The notes under the pieces were generated by a model. The model searched no databases, had not been told where the DNA came from, and saw only the letters and a list, made by a program, of their open reading frames with translations. Below are positions 24,906-34,320 of a stretch of DNA of 64,000 nucleotides, piece after piece. Origin of the DNA: an uncultured Campylobacter sp. (GTDB lineage Bacteria > Campylobacterota > Campylobacteria > Campylobacterales > Campylobacteraceae); the NCBI RefSeq assembly GCF_938002845.1, contig NZ_CALKZP010000015.1, positions 10,224-74,223 on the forward strand. The letters are read 5' to 3'. Position numbers and translations under genes: made by a program. How positions within the stretch are numbered: the stretch's first letter is position 1; the number at the start of each line of letters is the position of its first letter.

Positions 24906-26023
24906 TTAGTCCAAAAGCTTCTGCTTAAACAGCGGGATTTTGTAGCAAAAGGTGCTGCCCTCGCCAAGCTTCGAGCTGACGCTTTTTGCGATGCCGTAGC
25001 GCTTGCAAATTTTATCGATTATGTTTAGCCCGAGACCGAATCCGCCAAGAGCTGCGTTTTCGCGCGAGTATCTCTCCCAGATCGCGCTCGTATCCTTTAT
25101 GCCGATGCCGAAATCCTGCACGCTAAAGACCGCTATGCTCACCCTTTTTTCCAGCCCGATGATGATTTTGCCGCCAGGGCGAGAGTATTTTATGGCGTTG
25201 CTTAGAGTGTTGTCGATGAGGCGCATTAGCGAGGTTTCGTCCATAAAAACGCTCACACTGGCGCTATTCGCGATTGCAAGCTTATGTTTTTGCTTTTTGC
25301 GACCAGATAGATGAAATTTATCCTAGCGCTCAAAAACTCGCTCATATCGATGCGCCGGCTTTTTAGGCTCATCTTGCCGCTTTTGATGAAGTACTCCACG
25401 TCCTCGTAAGTAATGATCATCTGCTTGAGCGCGGATTTTATGCGCGCCGTGTGTTTATCGCGCAGCTCAAGCATCTCGGTGTTGATGAGCGCGACGCCCA
25501 GAGGGGTCTTTAGCTCGTGCATCGCGTCGTTGAAAAACGCCTTGATGAGGTTGCTTTGCTGCGCGTAGAAATTTTTAATGATTTTGTAGTTAAACAGCGC
25601 GATGATGAGCGCTACGAAAATTGTGATAAAGATCGTAGAGATCGCGATAAATTCTATCTTGGCGTAGCTTATCTTTTTTGAGATGACGAAAAAATATAGC
25701 TTGCCCTCATGTAGAAAATGGCGCTTAAAAAATACCCGTCCGCCGAATTTCAGCGTAATAAACGCAAAATCGGGCGGCTGCACGCTAAGGTTTGATCTTA
25801 AAATTTCGCCGTTTGCATTTAGGATCGCGTAGTCGTAGATGAGCTCGTCTTTTAGATCGGGATACGCGCCGCTTAGGGCTTCGCCACTTTTTTGTATCAG
25901 CTCGGCGACGTCGGCGCTCTCCTCGATTTTGGAGTTTAAATAGATGATATAAAGGCTCTCGCTTATAAAGGCGCCGATGATGAAGATCGCGCTAAAAAGC
26001 GTAAATTTAAACCCTTTAAGCAT
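24906..26023 (-). pseudogene. Sensor histidine kinase split by a frameshift
   Basis: Two frames (25253-26023 and 24906-25256) make one OmpR-type partner kinase. The first begins MLKGFKFTLF, with a membrane helix, an extracytoplasmic sensor part, a second helix and the phospho-acceptor H box HELKTPLGVAL. The second carries the N box DNTLSNAIKYS, G1 DFGIGI and G2 GFGLGLNI. The frames overlap in GTGTGA. Reading the downstream frame back gives KHKLAIANSASVSVFMD, a natural continuation, so the likely lesion is one missing A in the A5 run (T5 at 25287-25291 on the plus strand). It may be a true frameshift, a slippage variant or a sequence error. It overlaps the response-regulator gene by eight bases. 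Confidence 0.75.
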
Positions 26024-26669
26024 TGATCTTATATCCGAGTCCGCGGCTGGAGAGGATGAAGTCGTTGCTCGTTTTGGAGCGGAGGTTGCTGATATGCACG
26101 CGCACATCGACGCTGCCCGCCTCGCCGTCCCACACGTCGGCGATGAGCTCATCGACGCTTACGAATCTTTTGATATTGGCGAGCAGAAATTCTATGATTT
26201 TAATCTCTTTGGCGCTTAGCGATATCTTTTCGTCCGCTCGTTTTAAAATTTTTAAATTTGCGAAGTAGTGAAATTTATCCGCGATCTTGACGGCGCCCTT
26301 TTCATCGCCGAAGTACTTTCGCATCAGCTCGCTTACTCTAAATTTAAGCTCGGCTAGGTGGAAGGGCTTTTTTAGATATTCGTTGCAGCCAAGCTCGTAG
26401 CACTGGCTCAAATCGTCGATGTCGCCAAGCGAGGTCATCATCATCACGGGGGTGCCTAGACCGAGGCTGCGGGCATATTTTAGCACCTCTTCGCCCGAAA
26501 CCTCCGGCACTTTGATGTCTAAAATCAGCAGATGGTAGGCATTCGCGGCGATCTTATCACAGGCTGCGTCGCCGCTAGAGCATTCGTCCACTTCGTAGCC
26601 AAGCTCCTGCAGATACTCGCTTACGCTGCTTCTGTATTCAAAATCGTCTTCTAAAAGTAAAATTTTCAA
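26016..26669 (-). CDS. OmpR/PhoB-family response regulator
   Basis: 217 residues. Receiver domain with acidic pair EDD near residues 7-9, phospho-acceptor Asp in LLILDIKVPEVSG (about 51), and the switch Lys in KKPFHLAEL. The C-terminal winged helix (SLSAKEIKIIEFLLAN...VDVRVHISNLRSKT) binds DNA. It follows psrC on the same strand with a 26-base gap, so the two-component pair may be read with, and may control, the psr genes. Confidence 0.9.
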   Translation of the reverse strand: MKILLLEDDFEYRSSVSEYLQELGYEVDECSSGDAACDKIAANAYHLLILDIKVPEVSGEEVLKYARSLGLGTPVMMMTSLGDIDDLSQCYELGCNEYLKKPFHLAELKFRVSELMRKYFGDEKGAVKIADKFHYFANLKILKRADEKISLSAKEIKIIEFLLANIKRFVSVDELIADVWDGEAGSVDVRVHISNLRSKTSNDFILSSRGLGYKINA

Positions 26670-26695
26670 ACCCGTTCCCTAAATCGGGAGCGAGA

Positions 26696-27667
26696 CTACG
26701 CTCCCGTGCAAATTTGCCCCGCATATACGATATAGTAACGAAGCAGAATGACGCCGCAAAGCACGACGAAAGAATTTAAAACTATAAACGCAGGCTTGTA
26801 GGCGTGGTTTTTCAGCGCCGTAAAGGCGATGATGATCGGAGCGATGAGCCCCGTGCCCAAAACGCCGATCCAGAAAATTTTACCGTAAACCTCGTGCGTC
26901 AAAGCCTGCTGTGCCGCAAGCGCGCTCGTGCCGCCCTCGAAATACATTCCGACAAATAGAATGAATAAAAGCGGAATCTCAAAGAGTATCGCGCGCAGAT
27001 CAAGCACCAAAAGGTATTTTATGCTATCTTTGTTTAACGAGCCTTTAAAAAACAGAAGTCCAACTAAAATGCTCGCCGCGATGCCGCTGGAAAAGCCCGA
27101 TAGCAAAAATAAAATCGGCAGCACCGGAGTATTCCAAAGCGGAATTTTCATTACCGCGCTTAACAAAAAGCCCGTATATGCGCCCACGCAAAGAGCAAGG
27201 ATAAATAAAACTCGCTCGAAGAGTTTGGAAGCTTTGGCAAACGAGCCTAGCAAATTTACGATAGGGCGCAGGAATGCAAATAGTTTAAATTTACAAATTT
27301 CTTCGCCGAATACGCATAGCGCAAATACAAAGCTGAGCGGCACGTAGATTAAAAGAGCCGCCACGCCTATGCTCATTACGGAGCCGAAGTTAAATTTGAT
27401 AAGCAAAAGATAGAAGGTAAGAGGCTTGCCCAGATCAAAGATCAAAAGCAAAAGCCCCGCGCAGATCGTGATCGGCGCCGTGATCGCACCCGCTCTAATC
27501 ATCGCGTCCCAGATGGAATTTTGCTCGCTTTCGTGGTGGTTCCATTTGACCAAAAGCGCCACCATCGTCGCTCCCGCGCTAAGACCCGCCAAAAATAGAT
27601 AAATCGCAATCGGCCAAGGCCAGTAAATTTCAGAGTATTGGCTCATATCGCCCCACATATTATTCAT
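26696..27667 (-). CDS. psrC: NrfD/PsrC-type membrane subunit
   Basis: 323 residues, about eight to nine membrane helices, starting MNNMWGDMSQYSEIYWPWPIAIYLFLAGLS-type NrfD sequence. It anchors a molybdopterin reductase in the membrane and passes electrons from menaquinol to the iron-sulfur subunit. It overlaps psrB by eight bases. Confidence 0.85.
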   Translation of the reverse strand: MNNMWGDMSQYSEIYWPWPIAIYLFLAGLSAGATMVALLVKWNHHESEQNSIWDAMIRAGAITAPITICAGLLLLIFDLGKPLTFYLLLIKFNFGSVMSIGVAALLIYVPLSFVFALCVFGEEICKFKLFAFLRPIVNLLGSFAKASKLFERVLFILALCVGAYTGFLLSAVMKIPLWNTPVLPILFLLSGFSSGIAASILVGLLFFKGSLNKDSIKYLLVLDLRAILFEIPLLFILFVGMYFEGGTSALAAQQALTHEVYGKIFWIGVLGTGLIAPIIIAFTALKNHAYKPAFIVLNSFVVLCGVILLRYYIVYAGQICTGA

Positions 27668-28226
27668 AGCGTCCTCCTTTTTTGTTTTTGATATTCGCTA
27701 GGCGCGGTTTGGTGTTTAGATACGCTTTCGGATATTCTACGCTCGTTTTGGCTAGCAGCTTGCTTACCTCGGAATTTACGTCATTTACGTCGCCGAAAGT
27801 TAAAGCATCTGTTGGGCACACGCTTACGCAGGCGGGCTGTAAGCCTTTGCTAGTGCGGTTCGTGTAGCAAAAGGTGCATTTACCGATAGCGTGCGTGATA
27901 GGATCGACAAATCTAGCGTCGTAAGGACAGGCCAGGATGCAGTATTTGCAGCTGACGCAAAGCCTCTCGTCTATGAGCGTTACGCCGTCTTTGGTTTTAA
28001 AGCTCGCTCCCGTAGGGCAGACGTCCACGCAGGGGCTATCCTCGCACATAACGCAGCTGGCGCGCGAGTAATCAAGCTTTAAATTTGGAAAAACGCCGCT
28101 TGTTTTGCCGTGAACCTGCAGCCTATAAACGCCGCTAGGCACGCCGTTTTCGTTCCTGCATGCAACCGAACAGGCTTGGCAACCTATACATAAATTTTCG
28201 TCGTGAATCATTATGAGTTTTTTCAT
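27660..28226 (-). CDS. psrB: Four-cluster ferredoxin-like subunit (PsrB/PhsB type)
   Basis: 188 residues from MKKLIMIHDENLCIGCQAC after GAAAGGGG. Four cysteine groups for 4Fe-4S clusters: CIGCQACSVAC, CVMCEDSPCVDVC, CVSCKYCILAC and CTFCYTN with CVSVC. It is the electron-transfer subunit between the membrane protein and the molybdenum catalytic chain; it has no signal of its own and is probably exported with the Tat-borne catalytic chain. Confidence 0.88.
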   Translation of the reverse strand: MKKLIMIHDENLCIGCQACSVACRNENGVPSGVYRLQVHGKTSGVFPNLKLDYSRASCVMCEDSPCVDVCPTGASFKTKDGVTLIDERLCVSCKYCILACPYDARFVDPITHAIGKCTFCYTNRTSKGLQPACVSVCPTDALTFGDVNDVNSEVSKLLAKTSVEYPKAYLNTKPRLANIKNKKGGRYE

Positions 28227-28237
28227 AACCGCCCCTT

Positions 28238-30502
28238 TCAAATTTTAACTATATCGACGCCGACGTTGGTTACCATCGTGCTTACTACAGGACCCGCAGC
28301 GGGATCGAGAAGGACGCTTTGGTTCGTGCCTATGCCGTTCGTGCGCTTTAACCCCGGGCTTACGTGCCCAAAACCGTGGTATAAAAATAGGCAATCATCC
28401 CTGATGCCTTGCGTGACGAAAATTTTAGCTTTTTGCTCGCCGAATTTATTTTTGAGCTTCACGATATCGCCCGTCTTTAGCCCCTCCGCTTTTGCGGAAG
28501 CCGGGCTGATCCAAACCGGCGATTCGCTCATCATATCGTTTAAAATTTTGACATTTTGAGTGTGGCCGTTGGTGTGAAGCGCGGTCTTGCCGGTCATGAG
28601 GCAGTATTTGTGTCCGCCGAATACGTCCATACCCTCGGTATTTAAGCAGCCGTATCCCGCAAAAAGCTCCTCCACTTTCGGCGCGAAAAGCTCGATCTTG
28701 CCGCTTGGGGTTTTAAATTTCATCTGCGAGCTCATCTCGCCGTTTTCGTCCACGAACTCCGCGGCGGCAGGATATTTATCAATAAATTTAGCTACGAGCT
28801 TCGGCTCTCGGTAATACAGCTTCGGCACCTTGTAGCTTACGTAGCCGTTTTTGATTAAATTTGCGATTAGCTCGGCGTTGCCTTTGGCTTGCTGCATGCG
28901 GTATTCGTCGATATTGTTCCAGGTGTAGTCCTTATCGATCTTCATCACCCTCGCAAGCTCTCTAAAAATTTCATAGCCGCACTTCGTATCGCCCACCGGC
29001 TCGACGGCTTTGTTTCGCATCACAAATCCCGGCGCGGTGCCGCCTTTGTTTTGAATCGACTCGTCGCGCTCCAAATACGTGGATTCGGGCAAGATCACGT
29101 CGGCTAGGCACGCAAAGTCGCTCATATACACGTCGATTGCGAGCACGAAGTCTAGCTTTTTGATCGCCTCTACGCTCTTATCCACGCCCGCAACGTTGAT
29201 GAGGTGGTTAAAGCGCGTGCTGACCCAGCCTTTTACGGGGTAAGGCTTTTCGCTTAAAATCGTAGGCGCGATCTGCATCAAAACGCCGTGTTTGCGTGGC
29301 ACGAAGAAATTTTCGCTACCTTCTTCGCCGCAGCCGTCGATACGCGCGGTCTTTGGAATTTTAAAGCCTTTATCCGGGTTTGAGATGGTAGGGAAGAGAT
29401 CCTCTTTGCAAAGCGAGTTGAAGGTTTTGGAGTCTTTAGAGAAGTAAATTCCGCCCTTTTTCTCGACGTTTCCCATTAGCGCGTTTGCGATCGCGATGGC
29501 GCGCGTGCGGACGTATTCGGCTTTGGCGGTCGTGGTTTTATGACCCCAGTCGATTACAACTGCGGGAGCCGCGGCGTAAATTTCATTTGCGATGCGCTCT
29601 ACCTTGTCCGCTTTGATCCCAGTAATGGCCTCTTGCCAAAGCGGCGTCGTATCCTTCACGGACTGCCTTAGCTCCTCTAGCCCCACGGCGTATTGTTCGA
29701 TAAATTTTTTGTCGTATTTGTTATCGCGCAGCCAGACGTGAATCAGCGCCATCAAAAACGCCGCGTCGGTTCCCGGTTTTATCGGCAGCCACTCGTCAGC
29801 TTTGGAAGCTACGACGCTAAAGCGCGGATCGAGGACCAAAAGCTTTACGTCCTCTCTGCTTGCGGCTTTTGCGAGCTTTTTGGTTTTTGAGATATCAATT
29901 CCCTCAAAAAGATTGTGGCCGAAATTTACGATGTATTTTGCATCGCCGTAGTCTCTTTGCATATTAGCGCCGAAGGTGTGCGGTACGGCGATATTGTAGG
30001 TAACCGGGCAACAGGACCAGTGCGAGTAGATGTTCGGGCTGCCGTAAGCACAGGCGAAATTCATCATCTGAGTGTGGTGCTCGCCCGTTTTGGATGTAAA
30101 AACCACGCTCTGCGGGCCATATTTTTGCGAAATCTCGTCTAGCCTCTGCGCGCAAATTTTAAGCGCTTCGTCCCAGCTCGCCTCTCTAAATTTGCCCTCG
30201 CCGCGCTCGCCTACGCGAATGAGCGGCTTAATGAGCCTTTGATCGTCGTAGAGCTGATTGATGCCCGCTCCGCCGCGAGCGCAGACGGAGGTTTTGTTTG
30301 AAAATCTGTGGTTGCCCTCGATTAAAGCGCCGCGGCCGTCTTTGACGGTCACCTCGATAGGACAGCGCGAAGAGCACATCTCGCAGACGCTGGCGACTTT
30401 CTTTTCCGTCCCGCCGGTGACCGCGCTAGCGTTTAAATTTAGATTTAACGTCGCTAGCGTGCCGATTGCGGCGGTGCTTTTTAAGAAATTTCGTCTATTC
30501 AT
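28238..30502 (-). CDS. psrA: Polysulfide/thiosulfate reductase molybdopterin subunit
   Basis: 754 residues with a twin-arginine signal (MNRRNFLKSTAAIGTLATL), so it is folded in the cytoplasm and exported. The N-terminal CEMCSSRCPIEVTV...CARGG binds a 4Fe-4S cluster. The rest is the molybdopterin guanine dinucleotide fold of the DMSO-reductase family, with WSCCPVTYN in the region of the Mo ligand. By length and by its two partners (ferredoxin, NrfD) it is of the PsrA/PhsA group, respiring polysulfide or thiosulfate. The exact substrate needs biochemistry. The ribosome site AAGGAG is strong. Confidence 0.85.
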   Translation of the reverse strand: MNRRNFLKSTAAIGTLATLNLNLNASAVTGGTEKKVASVCEMCSSRCPIEVTVKDGRGALIEGNHRFSNKTSVCARGGAGINQLYDDQRLIKPLIRVGERGEGKFREASWDEALKICAQRLDEISQKYGPQSVVFTSKTGEHHTQMMNFACAYGSPNIYSHWSCCPVTYNIAVPHTFGANMQRDYGDAKYIVNFGHNLFEGIDISKTKKLAKAASREDVKLLVLDPRFSVVASKADEWLPIKPGTDAAFLMALIHVWLRDNKYDKKFIEQYAVGLEELRQSVKDTTPLWQEAITGIKADKVERIANEIYAAAPAVVIDWGHKTTTAKAEYVRTRAIAIANALMGNVEKKGGIYFSKDSKTFNSLCKEDLFPTISNPDKGFKIPKTARIDGCGEEGSENFFVPRKHGVLMQIAPTILSEKPYPVKGWVSTRFNHLINVAGVDKSVEAIKKLDFVLAIDVYMSDFACLADVILPESTYLERDESIQNKGGTAPGFVMRNKAVEPVGDTKCGYEIFRELARVMKIDKDYTWNNIDEYRMQQAKGNAELIANLIKNGYVSYKVPKLYYREPKLVAKFIDKYPAAAEFVDENGEMSSQMKFKTPSGKIELFAPKVEELFAGYGCLNTEGMDVFGGHKYCLMTGKTALHTNGHTQNVKILNDMMSESPVWISPASAKAEGLKTGDIVKLKNKFGEQKAKIFVTQGIRDDCLFLYHGFGHVSPGLKRTNGIGTNQSVLLDPAAGPVVSTMVTNVGVDIVKI

Positions 30503-30587
30503 AAAAACTCCTTACCTTTAAATTTTGGTAGGAATTCTAAGGCTTCATCGTAAAAATAAGGTTAATTTTGATAATGCAGCTTTTGGC

Positions 30588-31820
30588 TTAGACTTTATCT
30601 CGAAAGATAAAATGCGTCCTGCGCCGTATTTTAAAGCCGTAAAATAGCGCCAGCAGTAGCAAAATGCTAATTGCGCCGCAGATCGCAAGGGCTACGCGAG
30701 CGCCTAGCAGCTCGGTAAAAAAGCCCGATATGAGCGCTCCAAATGGCGTACTACCTATTAGAAATAGCGCGTATAAGCTAAGTACGCGCCCGCGGAATTC
30801 GTTGCTTACGTGCATTTGCACGGTGGAGTTGATGCTTGAGTTTGTGATTACGAAAAGAAATCCAGTTACGGCAAGCCCTGCTGCGGCCCATGCGAAGGAA
30901 TTCGCAGCCCCAGTAAGAGCTAAGCTCACCCCCATAGCGATCGCGCACGATCTGATTTTACGGATGCCAAGTTTATCAAAAATTGCTACGAAAAGCGCGC
31001 CGCAAAAGGCTCCCACGCCTAGAGCCGACATCAAATATCCAAAGCTTCGCTCATCCGCGCCGAGGCTAAGCTTAACAAGTGCCGAGATCGTTACATTATA
31101 ATTTGGCACCAGCGTCGCTACTATAAGCACTATTATCATTAGCTCGCTTAGAATTTTTTTGTGCGATACATACGAAATTCCAGCACCGATCGAGGCAAAA
31201 ACGCCTCCGCTTCTGCTAGATAGCGTAGTAACGGATGGCGGAATTTTTATGAAAAACAGCGAAACGATGATGCCTAAAAAGCTAAGTGCATTGAATAAAA
31301 AGCAAAAGCCCACGCCCCACAGCGCCATCACGATCCCCGCAAGTGCGGGTCCTGCAATACGAGCGACATTAAAGGACATAGAATTTAACGCTATGGCGTT
31401 GGCTAGATCGCGGGGCGAGTCGATGAGGTCTTTTACCATCGATTGACGGCTCGGGGCGTCCATGCTGGTAAAGATGCCGCTTGCAAAAGCACAAAATAAA
31501 ATTTTGCCGAAAGAATATAGCTCGCAAAAGCTCATAACCGCGAAAATTGAGGCGGTCACCGCCATGCCTATTTGAGCGAGCAAAAGGATCTTTTTGCGAT
31601 TAAACTTATCGAGTAGTACACCGGAAAACGGCGTGAAAAGTAGCGCGGGCAAGAACCTCGCTGCAGCTACGAGGCTGACCTTAAAAGCGTCTGCGGTGAT
31701 GCTTAGCACTAGCCACGGCAGCGCGACGCTTTGCATCCAAGAGCCGATCAGCGAGAGGTTCATCCCGATCCAATAAATTCTAAAATTTGAGTATTTAAGC
31801 GATAGGAAGGGATTTTTCAA
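30588..31820 (-). CDS. MFS transporter of the MFS_3/EntS-like type
   Basis: 410 residues, about twelve membrane helices, starting (TTG) MKNPFLSLKYSNFRIYWIGM. The loop GVLLDKFNRKKILL and the middle SMDAPSRQSMVKDLI are typical of the drug/siderophore exporter branch (PF05977-like). Substrate unknown. AAAGGCAG precedes the start. Confidence 0.85.
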   Translation of the reverse strand: MKNPFLSLKYSNFRIYWIGMNLSLIGSWMQSVALPWLVLSITADAFKVSLVAAARFLPALLFTPFSGVLLDKFNRKKILLLAQIGMAVTASIFAVMSFCELYSFGKILFCAFASGIFTSMDAPSRQSMVKDLIDSPRDLANAIALNSMSFNVARIAGPALAGIVMALWGVGFCFLFNALSFLGIIVSLFFIKIPPSVTTLSSRSGGVFASIGAGISYVSHKKILSELMIIVLIVATLVPNYNVTISALVKLSLGADERSFGYLMSALGVGAFCGALFVAIFDKLGIRKIRSCAIAMGVSLALTGAANSFAWAAAGLAVTGFLFVITNSSINSTVQMHVSNEFRGRVLSLYALFLIGSTPFGALISGFFTELLGARVALAICGAISILLLLALFYGFKIRRRTHFIFRDKV

Positions 31821-31939
31821 CGCGCTGCCTTTTGAAATTTTGATTTGAGATTATACATTAAATTTTAAAAATTCACTTAAAGATTTAACATTTATAAAAA
31901 TTTAACGAAAATTTAATATTTCTGAAAAGAAAAATTTTA

Positions 31940-31945
31940 TATACT
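31940..31945 (+). promoter_or_regulatory. Putative -10 box of the PAS gene
   Basis: TATACT 31 bases upstream of the ATG, with T-rich DNA upstream in the divergent spacer. Confidence 0.5.
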
Positions 31946-31976
31946 CTGCAATAAATTTTTAAGCAAAGGATTAAAA

Positions 31977-32543
31977 ATGCAAAGACCGACTCCGATTAAT
32001 CAGGAAATCAAACTCGATGAGAAGCGCTATATAGTTTCCAAAACCGATCCGAAGGGCATTATCACGTTTGCAAATCCGTATTTTTGTATGATTTGTGGCT
32101 ATAGTGAGCTTGAGCTTTTGGGGCAGCCGCATAACATCATACGTCATCCGGACATGCCGCGCATAGCGTTTAAGCTCATGTGGGATACGATACAACAAGG
32201 CAAGGATTTTACCGCCGTCGTAAAGAATTTAGCCAAGGACGGGCGCTTTTATTGGGTCATTACGGAATTCACTTCTAAAAAAGATCCTGTGACAGGGCAG
32301 ATCACCGAATACACGGCATTTCGCAAGGCTCCACCAAGATCCACGATCGAAACTATAGAGCCAATTTATAGGGCATTGCTGGATGCTGAAAGAAACGGCG
32401 GTATGCAGGCTAGCCAAAAGGCGCTCGTGGACTTTTTAAAAAGTAAAGGCGAGACCTACGAGAGCTGGATCGCAAAGGTCTCAGGCAAATCAAATCCGCT
32501 CACCGCAATGTTTTTTAAGGCAATGAAAAAGCTTTTTAGCTAG
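31977..32543 (+). CDS. PAS-domain protein of the Aer/CetB energy-taxis type
   Basis: 188 residues. Residues about 15-125 form a PAS domain (VSKTDPKGIITFANPYFCMICGYS, NIIRHPDMPRIAFKLMW, GRFYWVITEFTSKKD) of the kind found in Aer and in Campylobacter CetB, where FAD is bound and redox state is signalled to a separate membrane transducer. No kinase or receptor domain follows. A strong own promoter is seen. Whether it is CetB or another member cannot be told here. Confidence 0.8.
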   Translation: MQRPTPINQEIKLDEKRYIVSKTDPKGIITFANPYFCMICGYSELELLGQPHNIIRHPDMPRIAFKLMWDTIQQGKDFTAVVKNLAKDGRFYWVITEFTSKKDPVTGQITEYTAFRKAPPRSTIETIEPIYRALLDAERNGGMQASQKALVDFLKSKGETYESWIAKVSGKSNPLTAMFFKAMKKLFS

Positions 32544-32568
32544 TCCGGTTAAAATTTAATGCAAACCC

Positions 32569-32597
32569 CGCGCAATGCGATTGTTTGGCTTTGCGCG
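32569..32597. terminator. Possible hairpin between convergent genes
   Basis: CGCGCAA pairs with TTGCGCG across a 15-base loop between the PAS gene and recO, which converge. No T run follows on either strand, so this is tentative. Confidence 0.3.
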
Positions 32598-32712
32598 AGA
32601 AAAGGCAGATAAAGTACAAAACCGCCTGTTCATGAAATTTTGAAATTCTACGAAATTTTAAATTTAGCGCCCAAGCTTTGAAATTTCACGTCTTCATCAA
32701 ACGCGCTACAGA

Positions 32713-33327
32713 TCAAAGCCCCTCAAGCGTTATGTCGTAGAGTCTCTCTACCGTTTCGTCGTTTAAATTTAGCGTCTTTTTGCTTCGTAAAAATTCTAAA
32801 ATTTCATCCTGCGTAAAGCCCGCTCTTTGCGCGCAAAGCTCGTGCGCAGGCAAAAAGCCGCGGCATAGCGCGATATTTTCCGAAATTTCTTCGTCGCATA
32901 AAAAGCAATATGGCTCGTCGTGCAACCGCCCCTCAAATTTTAAAATTTCGGCGTAGCTTTCTACGATTATGCGGCGCGGATTTTGTTTGCCAAAGCGCAC
33001 AGCAGCTCGGTTTAGCAGCTCGTAATAGAACTTATCCAGATGCTCGGCATCTTTTAGATGCGCGTGCAAAAGCCGCATAAACTGCTGCCAAAACAAAAGC
33101 TTCTCGCGGTTTCCGAGCCACGAGTATCCCAGATGCATCACGCCGCTAAGGCGCGGGAGGAAGTTTTGATTTTGCGAGAGCTCGAAGTCGATCTTATAGC
33201 CCTGGATGATGTTTGAATGACGCGCGCCGTAGAAGCGATACGCACGCACGAGCGCGCTTTCGCTCAGCACGTCCACAATGCAGTCCTCGTCCCTAACTTT
33301 GGTCGTTTTTAATATAAATCCTTGCAT
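32713..33327 (-). CDS. recO: Recombination mediator RecO
   Basis: 204 residues, the short form of RecO found in Campylobacter. N-terminal OB-fold-like part begins MQGFILKTTKVRDEDCIVDVL. A zinc-finger-like set is seen in the C-terminal part (CFLCDEEI...CRG...ELC). RecO loads RecA on SSB-coated DNA. Divergent from accD. Confidence 0.85.
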   Translation of the reverse strand: MQGFILKTTKVRDEDCIVDVLSESALVRAYRFYGARHSNIIQGYKIDFELSQNQNFLPRLSGVMHLGYSWLGNREKLLFWQQFMRLLHAHLKDAEHLDKFYYELLNRAAVRFGKQNPRRIIVESYAEILKFEGRLHDEPYCFLCDEEISENIALCRGFLPAHELCAQRAGFTQDEILEFLRSKKTLNLNDETVERLYDITLEGL

Positions 33328-33378
33328 TTTCCTATTTTAGCGAAATTCACATATAAATTTAAATAAAGAATTTTAGGT

Positions 33379-33384
33379 TATAAT
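33379..33384 (+). promoter_or_regulatory. Putative -10 box of the accD operon
   Basis: TATAAT 36 bases upstream of the accD ATG, in the divergent spacer with recO; AAAGGAAA ribosome site follows. Confidence 0.6.
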
Positions 33385-33420
33385 CAGAAGTTTCATTTTA
33401 TAGAATTTAAAGGAAATCAT

Positions 33421-34320
33421 ATGAATTTTGGAGATCTATTTTCAAAAATACGTAGAACGCAGCCCGCACCGAGCGAAGCTCCTACGCATTGGATCAAGTG
33501 CCCAGGATGCGGCGCGCTGATGTATAGCAAAGAGGTCGAGCAAAATCATAGCGTTTGCCCCAAGTGTAACTATCACCTTCGTTTTGACGCGCAGGCTCGC
33601 ATCGATCTGATCTGCGATGAAGGCTCTTTCGTGGAGTACGATCAAAATTTGCAGCCCGTCGATCCACTAAAATTCGTCGATAAAAAATCCTACAAAAAGC
33701 GTATTGCCGAGAGCAAAGAAAAAACGGGCAGGCTTAGCGCAGTGATCGCGGGCGAGGGCGCTATAAGTCGCCAAAAAATTCAGCTCGTGGTGTTTGATTT
33801 TAACTTCATGGGCGGAAGCCTGGGCTCCGTGGAGGGCGAAAAGATCGTGCGCGCCGTAAAGCGCAGCCTTGATAAAAACGAGCCGCTAATCATCGTAAGC
33901 GCAAGCGGTGGTGCTAGGATGCAAGAAAGCACCTTTTCGCTGATGCAGATGAGTAAAACCTCTGCCGCGCTTAAAATTTTATCCGAGCATAAGATTCCTT
34001 TCATATCCGTTCTTACCGATCCTACGATGGGCGGCGTGAGCGCGTCCTTTGCATGGTTGGGAGATATCATCATCGCAGAGCCCGGCGCTCTTATCGGCTT
34101 TGCCGGGCAGCGCGTCATCAAGCAAACTATCGGCGCGGATCTGCCGGAGGGCTTTCAGAGATCGGAATTTCTGCTCGAGCACGGATTAATTGATGCGATC
34201 GTTCCTAGAGCCGAGATGAGGCAGTATCTAAGCGATATAATCAACGTGCTTAGCAAAAACGCCGTGCAGATTGACGACACGAGTGATAAATCGCTGCACG
34301 AAGATGGAAGCGAAGAGTAG
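33421..34320 (+). CDS. accD: Acetyl-CoA carboxylase carboxyltransferase subunit beta
   Basis: 299 residues. N-terminal zinc ribbon CPGCGALMYSKEV...CPKCNYHLRF at about 29-51, followed by the crotonase-like carboxyltransferase core (SASGGARMQE, LTDPTMGGVSASFA, EPGALIGFAGQRVI). It carries out the first committed step of fatty-acid synthesis with AccA. First gene of a tight run: its stop TAG shares a base with the GTG start of rlmH. Confidence 0.96.
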   Translation: MNFGDLFSKIRRTQPAPSEAPTHWIKCPGCGALMYSKEVEQNHSVCPKCNYHLRFDAQARIDLICDEGSFVEYDQNLQPVDPLKFVDKKSYKKRIAESKEKTGRLSAVIAGEGAISRQKIQLVVFDFNFMGGSLGSVEGEKIVRAVKRSLDKNEPLIIVSASGGARMQESTFSLMQMSKTSAALKILSEHKIPFISVLTDPTMGGVSASFAWLGDIIIAEPGALIGFAGQRVIKQTIGADLPEGFQRSEFLLEHGLIDAIVPRAEMRQYLSDIINVLSKNAVQIDDTSDKSLHEDGSEE

